From the NCBI GenBank assembly GCA_025352795.1, contig JANXSF010000102.1, positions 170,523 through 234,522 of the forward strand: DNA of 64,000 nt, given 5' to 3'. Below are positions 43,174-51,324 of the stretch, in pieces. A program made the position numbers and the translations under genes. The notes under the pieces were generated by a model. That model searched no databases, was not told the DNA's origin, and was given only the letters and a program-made list of their open reading frames with translations. Source of the DNA: Acidobacteriota bacterium (GTDB lineage: Bacteria > Acidobacteriota > Terriglobia > Bryobacterales > Bryobacteraceae). The stretch's first letter is position 1. Each line of letters starts with the position of its first letter.

Positions 43174-43701
43174 ATGACCGACCTTCGCTATCCCATCGGA
43201 AAGCCTCAATATAAACAGGATTTGACGGACTCAGACAGGGCCGCTTTGATTGCTGAATTCGCAATCGCTCCGGCCGAGTTGTCCGCAGCGGTGACTACGC
43301 TTTCCAATGAACAATTGGACACTGCATATCGGCCAAAAGGGTGGACCGTACGGCAGGTTTGCCATCATCTTCCTGATTCGCATTCCAATGGCTATATTCG
43401 TGCGAAATTGGCCTTAACGGAAGAAAATCCGGTCATCAAACCTTACATGGAGGATCGCTGGGCTGACCTGGACGATTCCAAGCTGCCCATTTCCATCGCT
43501 TTATCGCACTACACAGCCGTTCAAGCCCGTTGGCACGCATTGTGGGAAACGATTCGTGGGGAACAGTGGCAGCGCTGTTACATTCACCCGGAATACGACC
43601 AGAAGTTTTCAATGGACTACCTGCTGCAGCTATATAGTTGGCATGGCCAGCACCATCTGGCACAAATCAATGCATTAAAGTCCCGCCAGGGTTGGAAATA
43701 A
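43174..43701 (+). CDS. YfiT/DinB-family putative metal-dependent hydrolase
   Basis: 175 aa. The opening RYPIGKPQYK and the central YRPKGWTVRQVCHHLPDSHS are typical of YfiT/BstA proteins, a DinB-fold group that binds one metal through three histidines. Here those are in QVCHH and in WHGQHHLAQI near the C terminus. The family includes thiol transferases and nickel-dependent hydrolases, so the reaction is open. It follows the exported unknown by 9 bases. Confidence 0.88.
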   Translation: MTDLRYPIGKPQYKQDLTDSDRAALIAEFAIAPAELSAAVTTLSNEQLDTAYRPKGWTVRQVCHHLPDSHSNGYIRAKLALTEENPVIKPYMEDRWADLDDSKLPISIALSHYTAVQARWHALWETIRGEQWQRCYIHPEYDQKFSMDYLLQLYSWHGQHHLAQINALKSRQGWK

Positions 43702-43778
43702 ATCGATTCCCTACCTACCTTATTTTCAGCAAAAACGAGATTTTCTGTGTGTGAAAGCGTACCCTGTATAGATAGTCA

Positions 43779-44309
43779 ATGTTTGTAAAAATTGGAGCTC
43801 CTAAATCCGCTGATTTTTCCGATCCTATCGGCGTACTGACTGATTGTCACCGGCGCATTGAGGATTTTCTTGGCATTCTTGAAACCCTCACCGTGGCCGA
43901 TAATCCAGAACCATTGAATCCTGAGCGCCGTAAAGCGCTAGAACAGAGTTTGAATTATTTCCGAAATTCTGCCCCCAAGCACTCCGCCGATGAGGAGGAA
44001 AGCCTGTTCCCACGCTTGAAAGAATCCGGTGGAATGAAGACTGTTTTAGCCAAGTTGGAAAAACAGCACAAACAAATTCACGCCCTCCAAGCTTCTATTG
44101 AACAGTTGGGAATGCTGTGGTCGGCAAGGGGTATTCTTGGACCGTTGGATTGGTCTAAGCTGAAAGCCGACGTGGAAGAACTAAGTTCCACGTACAGTGA
44201 GCACATTCAAATTGAAGAACACGACGTGTTCCCTAAAGTGGCCGCCGTCCTAACCGCCGCAGCGCTTGCTTCTGTGGGCAAAGAAATGTCCTCCAGACGC
44301 CGCGATTAG
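43779..44309 (+). CDS. Hemerythrin HHE-domain protein
   Basis: 176 aa four-helix bundle. Candidate iron ligands are the histidine in TDCHRRIEDF, the histidine and glutamates in KHSADEEESLFPRL, the histidine in KQHKQIHAL, and the final HIQIEEHDVFPKVA. Such proteins bind a di-iron centre and act in oxygen, nitric oxide or iron-sulfur repair responses. No ribosome site is seen; TATAGA lies six bases before the ATG. It stands alone between the YfiT-like gene and a single arm of the repeat family. Confidence 0.85.
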   Translation: MFVKIGAPKSADFSDPIGVLTDCHRRIEDFLGILETLTVADNPEPLNPERRKALEQSLNYFRNSAPKHSADEEESLFPRLKESGGMKTVLAKLEKQHKQIHALQASIEQLGMLWSARGILGPLDWSKLKADVEELSSTYSEHIQIEEHDVFPKVAAVLTAAALASVGKEMSSRRRD

Positions 44310-44337
44310 TTTCTGGACACGAATGAGTTCGATACCG

Positions 44338-44360
44338 AGTCGTGACCGCGAGGGAGCGAT
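44338..44360 (+). repeat. Single arm of the inverted-repeat family, copy 3
   Basis: GAGTCGTGACCGCGAGGGAG followed by CGA matches the right arm of the family with one or two changes. No partner arm is present within 100 bases, so this is a half element or a decayed copy. Confidence 0.75.
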
Positions 44361-44407
44361 GGCTGTCGCCTCAAACACTATCAGAAATACTTTGTCGTCA
44401 CACCCGC

Positions 44408-44413
44408 TAACAT
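44408..44413 (+). promoter_or_regulatory. TANNNT box 5 bases before the 44419 gene
   Basis: TAACAT, then AGAGT, then the GTG start. No ribosome site is visible, so this is another leaderless candidate. Confidence 0.3.
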
Positions 44414-44418
44414 AGAGT

Positions 44419-45033
44419 GTGATCTTTTATCTGCATGGATTTGCTTCCTCGCCTGCTTCACGAAAAGCCCGCTACTTCGCGGATCGACTTACCTCTATTG
44501 GACAGGAAGTGAAAATCCCCAAACTGGATAACGGCGATTTTTTCAACCTCACCCTTACCCGCCAACTCAAAATGCTGGAAGAAGAAGCGCAAGGCAGACC
44601 TGTCTCTCTAATCGGGTCCAGCATGGGCGGTTACCTTGCGGCGATCTATGCAGCAAAGCATCCGGAAGTGCAGCGTGTTGTACTGATGGCCCCAGCCTTT
44701 GGATTCGCCCGTAGATGGCCCCAGCGATTGGGACTCCCAGTAACCGACGCCTGGCGCCGCGAAGGGAGTATGGAGATTTTCCACTATGGCGACAATCAAA
44801 AGCGTCGCATTGGCTATCAGCTTTTAGAAGACGGCCTGCAATATCCTGACTACCCCAATTTCGGCCAACCCTGCTTGATCTTTCATGGAAAAAAGGACGA
44901 CGTGGTGCCTGCGGAATTCTCTATCGAATTCTCAAAGAAACACCCCAATGCTGAGCTGCATGTTTGGGATTCCGATCATGAATTGAGCAATGTCCTGGAA
45001 CCCATGTGGGACCGTATCCAAAGCTTTCTATAA
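44419..45033 (+). CDS. YqiA/YcfP-like alpha/beta-hydrolase (esterase)
   Basis: 204 aa. IFYLHGFASSPASRKARYFA provides the oxyanion segment, SLIGSSMGGYLAAIYAAKH the nucleophile elbow, FHGKKDDVVPAEFS the aspartate, and WDSDHELSNVLEPMW the histidine. This is the layout of the UPF0227/YqiA esterase group. Start is GTG. It converges with the SH3 lipoprotein gene (2 bases apart). The physiological substrate is unknown. Confidence 0.85.
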   Translation: MIFYLHGFASSPASRKARYFADRLTSIGQEVKIPKLDNGDFFNLTLTRQLKMLEEEAQGRPVSLIGSSMGGYLAAIYAAKHPEVQRVVLMAPAFGFARRWPQRLGLPVTDAWRREGSMEIFHYGDNQKRRIGYQLLEDGLQYPDYPNFGQPCLIFHGKKDDVVPAEFSIEFSKKHPNAELHVWDSDHELSNVLEPMWDRIQSFL

Positions 45034-45035
45034 CC

Positions 45036-46262
45036 CTACGGACCACGCACAAATAATCGTCGAATCGGTGCCCACCAGGATCCGTGCACTAAATCTTCCA
45101 CTTCCCGCAGCTTTGCCGGATCGCGGACAATCTTATCCAACTGCATGTTCAAAGGCACTTCCACCGGTTCTTTACCAAGCAGCTTTGGACGTTGCCTGCC
45201 TTGCAAAACATAGGTCTTCCGAACCCAACGGGTCGGCGTTTCCTCAACAATGTACGAAAATTTTGGTGGCTCGGCAGACGTCGGAAAATGCCCTTGCAAC
45301 CCTCTTTCCCAAAAGACGGATTCGTAGCGGTGCTTGTCACCGTTATAAATAAACACTCGTACGGAATCAAATTCAACCGGCGCCTTGGAATCTAACAAGG
45401 TCGTCCACAACCAATTCTGTTTGGTCGTATCCTCGCCTTTGGCAACTCCCATGGGAAAATATCCGGTGATCCTGCTTCCTCTGGCGTACAACGCCACATC
45501 ATCGGGAACCTGCATGTACAGCAGTCGGAACATCACCCAACCAGCCCGACCATCCGGGGCTCTGACCAACGTCCAGGAATCCTGCGGCGGCGTCAACGAT
45601 GGTGAACCAATGGTCTGGCCCGATTTCTCAAGGTGGTAAGCGTAGGAAATATCGCGCCAGTCGGCAGGTGGGCCTGGTGGCGGAGGTGGCTTCAAGTCTG
45701 CTGGTGCTGGAACGGGGGTTGGTTCGCCCTTTTTCCCTTTCTTCTTGCGCAGCAATGGATTTACGGTCGCCTTCTTTTCTGGTTGAGGCAGCTTATAGGC
45801 ACCACGCTCCACCACCTTACGCTGCAGCACCTGAACCACATCACCGGGATTAATTACGCTGAAACTAGGGGACAATCGATTCGGAACCGTGTGCATGTTC
45901 AGTGGTTCATTTACCGTAGCCGCACCTTGACTTGGAAGTGTCGCAGCATAGGTGCGAAGCACACCCAAAGCTTCAACCTGTTCGGAGGATAGTAGCCGTT
46001 CCTGATCTGTCCATCCTTCAATCCCAGCGGCCGTTCGGATGCGTGTAAAACGCCTGCGGATTTGGAGAATTTCAATCTTCTCGCCATGGTTTACCGTTCC
46101 CACCACAGGAGATTTGATCCCTAAATCCTGGCGCAAGGTGATTGTCAATGAACCAACAAAAGCTTCCCCAATAGCAGGAGTTTTCTCTGGACCCTTTTGA
46201 CAGGCTGCCAGCACACAACAAAGAATGAGGATTAGACAACGCGAGGCTTGATTCCGTCCCAA
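45036..46262 (-). CDS. SH3-domain lipoprotein
   Basis: 408 aa with a lipobox (LILILCCVLAAC, cysteine about 21), so it is anchored to a membrane facing the periplasm. One bacterial SH3-like domain is at about residues 35-95 (VVGTVNHGEKIEILQIRRRF, IEGWTDQERLLS) and a second SH3-like stretch runs from about 115 (NMHTVPNRLSPSFSVINPGD). It is interrupted by a charged and proline-rich linker (LLRKKKGKKGEPTPVPAPAD). The last 150 residues are an unknown beta-rich domain. TTG start. It is the last gene of the coaD-aspC-manA run, 3 bases after manA. Confidence 0.78.
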   Translation of the reverse strand: MGRNQASRCLILILCCVLAACQKGPEKTPAIGEAFVGSLTITLRQDLGIKSPVVGTVNHGEKIEILQIRRRFTRIRTAAGIEGWTDQERLLSSEQVEALGVLRTYAATLPSQGAATVNEPLNMHTVPNRLSPSFSVINPGDVVQVLQRKVVERGAYKLPQPEKKATVNPLLRKKKGKKGEPTPVPAPADLKPPPPPGPPADWRDISYAYHLEKSGQTIGSPSLTPPQDSWTLVRAPDGRAGWVMFRLLYMQVPDDVALYARGSRITGYFPMGVAKGEDTTKQNWLWTTLLDSKAPVEFDSVRVFIYNGDKHRYESVFWERGLQGHFPTSAEPPKFSYIVEETPTRWVRKTYVLQGRQRPKLLGKEPVEVPLNMQLDKIVRDPAKLREVEDLVHGSWWAPIRRLFVRGP

Positions 46263-46265
46263 GCC

Positions 46266-47195
46266 CTATTCTATCAATCGCGGGGCGAAAGTCCGCAGCA
46301 TTTCCACGGATTGTGACGCCGTGACCACATAATCCGCACAGTCCGCTGCGATCAACCAGCAATCCCCTTGTTGGAATGGCTGCCCATCAATCAACCCGCT
46401 GCCTCGCGTAAAGATCAGCAGATGGAACCGTTCCCTATCGGCAGTGCAGTGCTTACCCCCATCAAAACGGATCAATTCCGTTTCAAAGTAAGGGCAAGTG
46501 GCCAGCAGCGAGCCTTCCGCAGTTGCAACCGGAACGGAAGCTCCCGGATGTGGGAACAGGTCAGCCACCGCCAGCGATTTTTCGACGTGAAGTTCCCTGG
46601 GCCGGTCGTAGTCATAAAGCCGATAGGTGATGTCGGAATTCTGTTGGATTTCGCAGACCACTAACCCCGCCCCAATCGCATGGACTGTTCCCGCTGGCGT
46701 GAAATAAGTTTGCCCTGGTGAAGCATTCACCCAATTCACCAAGTCCACAATTTTCCCGTTCGACAGAGACTGGCGCACCGTATCGACCTCGGTGATTTCC
46801 TTGAACCCCAACGCGATCTTCGCCCCCGGATCAGCACGCAGCACGTACCACATCTCCGTCTTGCCCGGAGAATCTTCATTAGCCCAACTGTAACTGTCAT
46901 CGGGGTGAACTTGAATAGACAGATCGCCGGTAGTGAACAGGAATTTCACCAGAATCGGGAAGCGCCCACAGGACCCTGTTGATGCCGCCAGCTTCACGGC
47001 ACTCCCAGTAACAGCGGTGCCATAAGCATCAATCAGTTGGCCCAAGGTCTGGCCTGTTGAGGTTTGATTGGCGTCGGTAGTGAACCAGTATTCGCCCACC
47101 TTTTCGTCGCCTGATTCGAACCAGGGTTGCAGGTCCGTACTTCCCCACACTTTTAGATGGCGGCTAGGAATTAGCTTGATTGGTCGCCAATCCAT
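46266..47195 (-). CDS. manA: Mannose-6-phosphate isomerase, class I
   Basis: Zinc cupin that interconverts mannose 6-phosphate and fructose 6-phosphate, supplying GDP-mannose for envelope polysaccharides. 309 aa, the short bacterial form. Zinc ligands are in IQVHPDDSYSW (Gln, His), PGKTEMWYVL (Glu) and TPAGTVHAIGAG (His). VGEYWFTTDA and IQQNSDITYRLYDYDR are also typical. It begins 3 bases after aspC ends and precedes the SH3 lipoprotein gene by 3 bases, so the four genes are probably one transcript. Confidence 0.92.
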   Translation of the reverse strand: MDWRPIKLIPSRHLKVWGSTDLQPWFESGDEKVGEYWFTTDANQTSTGQTLGQLIDAYGTAVTGSAVKLAASTGSCGRFPILVKFLFTTGDLSIQVHPDDSYSWANEDSPGKTEMWYVLRADPGAKIALGFKEITEVDTVRQSLSNGKIVDLVNWVNASPGQTYFTPAGTVHAIGAGLVVCEIQQNSDITYRLYDYDRPRELHVEKSLAVADLFPHPGASVPVATAEGSLLATCPYFETELIRFDGGKHCTADRERFHLLIFTRGSGLIDGQPFQQGDCWLIAADCADYVVTASQSVEMLRTFAPRLIE

Positions 47196-47198
47196 ACG

Positions 47199-48386
47199 CT
47201 ATCCCAAGGCTTCCATAAATTGGTGAATGCGGTCTAAGCCGCGCTCCAGTTCCTTCATGGAAGTGGCGTAGGAGATTCGGATATGCTGCGTTGTCCCAAA
47301 AGCTTCCCCTGGCACAACAGCCACATGAGCCTGGGTCAGCAGGCGTTCAGCAAATTGCATGGAATTGTGAATGCCCTGCTTTCCAAACGCCACACCGATG
47401 TTGGGATAGGCGTAAAAAGCTCCGCGCGGTTCGGCCAGTGTTACGCCGGGAATCTGCCGCAATCGGTTCACCACATATTCACGTCGCTTTTTGTATTTCG
47501 CCAGCATCAGCCCCACAGATTGCTGAGGTCCGCTGACAGCCTCAAAAGCGGCTTTCTGGGCGATGGAAGTGGGGTTTGATGTGCTGTGACTTTGCAGCTT
47601 CATCACGGCACTGGCAATGGCCGTGGGAGCCAACGCAAAGCCAATGCGCCACCCGGTCATAGCATACGTCTTTGACAACGACCCGGCCACCAGCACCGTC
47701 GACTTCCCCTTATCGGCTGAGGCGATGGAAAATGGATCGCTATCGTAGAGGAACCGGCAATAGCATTCATCGGTCAACAACCAGATTGCAAGCTTGGACG
47801 TGATATGGAAAATCTTTTCGAATTCTTCGCGTGCCAGCAATCCGCCAGACGGGTTGTTCGGCGAGTTGATGATGATCAGCTTTGTTTTCGGAGTGATCGC
47901 TTTTTCAACCATCGCCGCAGTCAGCAGGAAGCCGCTTTGCTCATCAGTCTCCACAAAAACACACTTCGCCCCAGCGTAATTGACCACATCCTGATAGGTG
48001 ACCCAATACGGAACCGGGATGATCACCTCATCCCCAGGATTGATAAGCACCTGCACCAGATTGAATACGGCATGCTTGCCGCCAACCGTCACCACACATT
48101 CCGACGGCTGAAAGTTGCTGCCGTAATCCGCATGATGCCGTTCGCAAATAGCCTGCTTCAGATCCTGCGTGCCGCCCACCGGAGTGTACTTGGTAAAGTT
48201 GCCATGAATGGCGTCCACAGCCGCTTGCTTAATGTTGTCTGGCGTAGGAAAATCGGGCTCACCAGCACCAAAATCCACTAAATCGACGCCTTCACGTCTC
48301 AGACGATCCGCTTCAGCGGCCACTTTCATGGTGGAAGAAACGTTGATCAAATCAATTCTGTCGGATAAACCCGGTACGGTCAGCAA
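47199..48386 (-). CDS. aspC: Aspartate aminotransferase, class I
   Basis: PLP enzyme converting aspartate and 2-oxoglutarate to oxaloacetate and glutamate. 395 aa. VDFGAGEPDFPTPDNIKQAA is the substrate loop of the subgroup Ib (thermophile/Bacillus type). NSPNNPSGG and the SLSKTYAMTGWRIGF lysine bind PLP, and RISYATSMKELERGLDRI closes the domain. The TTG start is supported by AGGGAG upstream and overlaps coaD by 7 bases. Subgroup Ib enzymes may also act on prephenate or other substrates. Confidence 0.92.
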   Translation of the reverse strand: MLTVPGLSDRIDLINVSSTMKVAAEADRLRREGVDLVDFGAGEPDFPTPDNIKQAAVDAIHGNFTKYTPVGGTQDLKQAICERHHADYGSNFQPSECVVTVGGKHAVFNLVQVLINPGDEVIIPVPYWVTYQDVVNYAGAKCVFVETDEQSGFLLTAAMVEKAITPKTKLIIINSPNNPSGGLLAREEFEKIFHITSKLAIWLLTDECYCRFLYDSDPFSIASADKGKSTVLVAGSLSKTYAMTGWRIGFALAPTAIASAVMKLQSHSTSNPTSIAQKAAFEAVSGPQQSVGLMLAKYKKRREYVVNRLRQIPGVTLAEPRGAFYAYPNIGVAFGKQGIHNSMQFAERLLTQAHVAVVPGEAFGTTQHIRISYATSMKELERGLDRIHQFMEALG

Positions 48387-48883
48387 TTTAAATCTCCCTG
48401 AAACCGTTCCCGCAAACGGCGGTGTACTACTTTGGGCACCATGCCGGAAACGTCGCCCCCAAGCCGGGCCACTTCTTTCACCAGTCGCGAACTGACAAAG
48501 GAATTTTCCTCGCCACTCATCAGGAAAATGGTTTCAATGTTTGGACTCAAACGGCGGTTCATTAGGGCCATTTGCAATTCATATTCGTAATCGCTGACGG
48601 CACGGATTCCACGAAGGATAACGGTGGCCCCATGCTTCGCTGCAAAATCGACCAGCAATCCGTCGAAGATAACAAACTCCACGCCGGGCAAGCTGGTGGC
48701 TTCCTGCAACATTGCAATGCGCTCTTCAGCTGCAAACAATGCTTGTTTATTTTCGTTAGAAAGCACTGCCACGATCAGTTTACCGGTAAGGCGCGTAGCT
48801 CTGGCAATAAGGTCCAGATGACCATTGGTTGGTGGATCGAAAGATCCTGGAAACACGGCGACAAGGCTGTTCGTTATACCCAC
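48380..48883 (-). CDS. coaD: Phosphopantetheine adenylyltransferase
   Basis: Transfers AMP to 4'-phosphopantetheine, the penultimate step of coenzyme A synthesis. 167 aa, GTG start. AVFPGSFDPPTNGHLDLIAR carries the nucleotidyltransferase motif. LRGIRAVSDYEYELQMALMN is the substrate segment, and FVSSRLVKEVARLGGDVSGM has the ISSS-like motif, reading VSSR here. A TAGG lies 8 bases before the start and TACAAT 12 bases before it. It leads the minus-strand run with aspC, manA and the SH3 lipoprotein. Confidence 0.94.
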   Translation of the reverse strand: MGITNSLVAVFPGSFDPPTNGHLDLIARATRLTGKLIVAVLSNENKQALFAAEERIAMLQEATSLPGVEFVIFDGLLVDFAAKHGATVILRGIRAVSDYEYELQMALMNRRLSPNIETIFLMSGEENSFVSSRLVKEVARLGGDVSGMVPKVVHRRLRERFQGDLNC

Positions 48884-49019
48884 GAATAGACCTAAATTGT
48901 ATCAAAGTGCCGGAAGCGGAAAAACCGGGACAGGTGAATATTTCTCAGATATTTTGTTTGGCGAAGTGTCTTAGAAACAGCAGAAATGTACTTCTATTGG
49001 GGTTTTTGCGCAAAAAAGT

Positions 49020-49051
49020 AGGCCCGCTTTCCCAGTGGGAAATGCGGGCCT
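49020..49051 (-). terminator. Rho-independent terminator of the FecR/DUF6600 gene
   Basis: AGGCCCGC and GCGGGCCT form a perfect outer stem with an inner TTTCCC/GGGAAA extension around an AGT loop. On the minus strand a T run follows (TTTTTT), directly downstream of the gene ending at 49078. Confidence 0.88.
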
Positions 49052-49077
49052 TTAAGGGAAGAAAACTTGTTACCAGA

Positions 49078-51201
49078 TCACTTGTTGCGACTGCCGCTGC
49101 GGCCTTCACTGCCACGACTTTCCCCGCGACCACCACCGGAGCCTTCGCTGCGGCTGGGGCTGCTTTGTTGAGGCGCGGGGGCCGGGGCTGCACTGCGATT
49201 TCCGCCACCGCCGCCACCACCACCGGAATTCGACCTGCTTTCCTGACGCGAAGGACGTTCTGTGACCACTGGCGAACTCATCCGAGCCGGAGCCTCCTGC
49301 GTGCGCTGTGGCTGTCCACGACCCCCAGAATCATAACTGCCGCGACCGTAGCCTTGATTTCCCGATGGGGAAGAACTGCGGTCCACCGAAGGCGCCGATT
49401 GCTGCCGTGTGGGAGTCGGCGTTCCCCGGTTATATTCCTGCGGACTGGACGACGATGGGGTCGACGGCTGTTGCGATGTCTGTTGAGTAGTCTGCTGCGA
49501 TCCGCGCGATCCTGGATCGCCAAACCGTCCCCAACCACCACGACCAGAACCGTTCGTTACAGCAGCCGGTGCACTTGGCGTCTGTTGACCTTGCCGTGCA
49601 GAGCTGCCCCCTGCGTTAGGATTACCAAACCGTTCCCAACCACCATCACTGCTCCGCCCCGTGCTGCGCGAAGGCTGTTGCGGAGTCGTCTGAGGCGTAG
49701 CCTGTTGGTCACGAGTCGACCCTTGAACACTTCCCCTGAAACCGCCAGAATCCTGCGACCCTTGTCCACGACTGAAATCGGAAATGCGTTTCTGCTGCGT
49801 CTCAAAAGGAACCCGATCTACCCGTGTGGTCTGCCCTCGCGAATAAAAGCGTTGATCTTCGCGACTGGCCGATCCGTTCATGCGGCTGCTCTGGTCACTG
49901 TATCGGGTGCTGGACCGGTCAGGAGAGATGGGCATTTGTCCACGGACTAATCCAGCATTCGAGATCTGGTCCCGACCTACTCTCACATTCTGCACCGACC
50001 CACGACCGAAATTACCCGCCTGAACTGTCGTGTAGCCGTTGTTGACACGTGCATTACGGTAATTATTTGTTATATTTACGTTGGTAATGTTCACGTTAAC
50101 TCCGCCGTTCCGATAACCGCCGTAATAACGCGAACCGTACCACGGATGATAGGTTTCAAACGGTGCTAACGGCACCCAACCTACGTGTCCCCAACTGCCA
50201 AATCCAAAGAATGCAACCAGCGCTGGCCGCCAAAAACTACGTTCCGACCGCGCACCAGGGTACCAGCACCAGCCATGTCGTGGGTCACTATACCAGCGTC
50301 CGTAGTGGTAAGGAGCCCAACCAAAAGAGTCCGAACTGGCCCAAGTCCAGCCATAATAATCGGCCCAAACCCAGCGACCGTTGCGATAAGGAGCCCAATC
50401 TGAATTCACTCGGGGAGACCAAACCGCACCGTAGTCTTCCGATTGCACCCAACTGCCGTTGTTGTCCAACTCTTCGGCACCATAAATGTCTTTGCTCACA
50501 TAATTGTAGGAGCGGCTGCGCAATAGGTCCTTGTCCCGCCGTTCGTTCCAACTATCGAACTCATCTGTTCGCAACGCACCAACGGTCTGAAATTCAGGAT
50601 CAGATACTTCACCGCGCACAATCATCGTCCGTTCCGAGCGAAGGCGCTGCGTTCCACGAGGTGAAAGAACTTCCACTTCTCCAGACCGTACCGTGATCTC
50701 AGTAGTTCCATCAGCAGAAACCGAAATACGATATGTGCCGCTACGTGTGGGACGAACCGCAATAGATGGTGTACTGATTTCCACATCAGCATCTAAGTCC
50801 CTAAGAATTCTATAGGTTACGGTTCCACGTGGAACCATTAGCAGGTAACGGCGTTGCTCCAAAGCGCCCATTCGGACCTCAGTATCGTCCCCCAGGCGAA
50901 TCATATTGGAGGAATCGAACTGAATTTCGGCACGCGAACCAGGAGCTGTAATCAGCCGATCTTCCGCCATCATAGGCTGATTCAACGTGGAGGCAATCCA
51001 TTCCCCCGTGTCGCCTCGGCGGGTACTCACCTCGCCGTACATCAGGCTCACCCGGGCAATCCCACGTCCCGGGCCATCCTCTTCAGGCTGTTGTTGCTGC
51101 TGATTTGGGAATTGCTGATTGGGAAATTGTTGATCCTGCCCGAACAGCGCACTAGCCGAAGCTGCCAGGACGATCATGATTTGGAGTGAATTGCGTTTCA
51201 T
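49078..51201 (-). CDS. FecR-domain/DUF6600 exported protein with low-complexity tail
   Basis: 707 aa from the ATG at 51201, chosen for AAGGAG eight bases upstream and a signal peptide (LQIMIVLAASASALFGQ). A glutamine-rich stretch precedes a FecR-like domain at about residues 45-165 (MYGEVSTRRGDTGEWIAS, VEISTPSIAVRPTRSGTYRI). Residues about 220-360 are tryptophan and tyrosine-rich DUF6600 repeats (SDWAPYRNGRWVWADYYGWT, YHYGRWYSDPRHGWCWYPG). The last 300 residues are Gly/Ser/Gln/Arg-rich and probably disordered. No sigma or FecA gene is adjacent, so this is not a classical FecR regulator. A surface or cell-envelope role is likely but unproven. Confidence 0.82.
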   Translation of the reverse strand: MKRNSLQIMIVLAASASALFGQDQQFPNQQFPNQQQQQPEEDGPGRGIARVSLMYGEVSTRRGDTGEWIASTLNQPMMAEDRLITAPGSRAEIQFDSSNMIRLGDDTEVRMGALEQRRYLLMVPRGTVTYRILRDLDADVEISTPSIAVRPTRSGTYRISVSADGTTEITVRSGEVEVLSPRGTQRLRSERTMIVRGEVSDPEFQTVGALRTDEFDSWNERRDKDLLRSRSYNYVSKDIYGAEELDNNGSWVQSEDYGAVWSPRVNSDWAPYRNGRWVWADYYGWTWASSDSFGWAPYHYGRWYSDPRHGWCWYPGARSERSFWRPALVAFFGFGSWGHVGWVPLAPFETYHPWYGSRYYGGYRNGGVNVNITNVNITNNYRNARVNNGYTTVQAGNFGRGSVQNVRVGRDQISNAGLVRGQMPISPDRSSTRYSDQSSRMNGSASREDQRFYSRGQTTRVDRVPFETQQKRISDFSRGQGSQDSGGFRGSVQGSTRDQQATPQTTPQQPSRSTGRSSDGGWERFGNPNAGGSSARQGQQTPSAPAAVTNGSGRGGWGRFGDPGSRGSQQTTQQTSQQPSTPSSSSPQEYNRGTPTPTRQQSAPSVDRSSSPSGNQGYGRGSYDSGGRGQPQRTQEAPARMSSPVVTERPSRQESRSNSGGGGGGGGNRSAAPAPAPQQSSPSRSEGSGGGRGESRGSEGRSGSRNK

Positions 51202-51324
51202 TGCCGAATCTCCTTGCCAATTGTTAGGCATCTAGTGGGCCAAAGGCTAAGTTGTTGAAATATATAGCATTTTAATCCGCTCAAAGTGGTTGAAAACCAC
51301 CAGGGTGCTCCTCATGAATCAATT

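Noticed and set aside
48829..49950. A 373-codon plus-strand open frame
   Set aside because: It is antisense to the FecR/DUF6600 gene, reflects the biased codons of its low-complexity tail, has no family pattern and no promoter or ribosome site.
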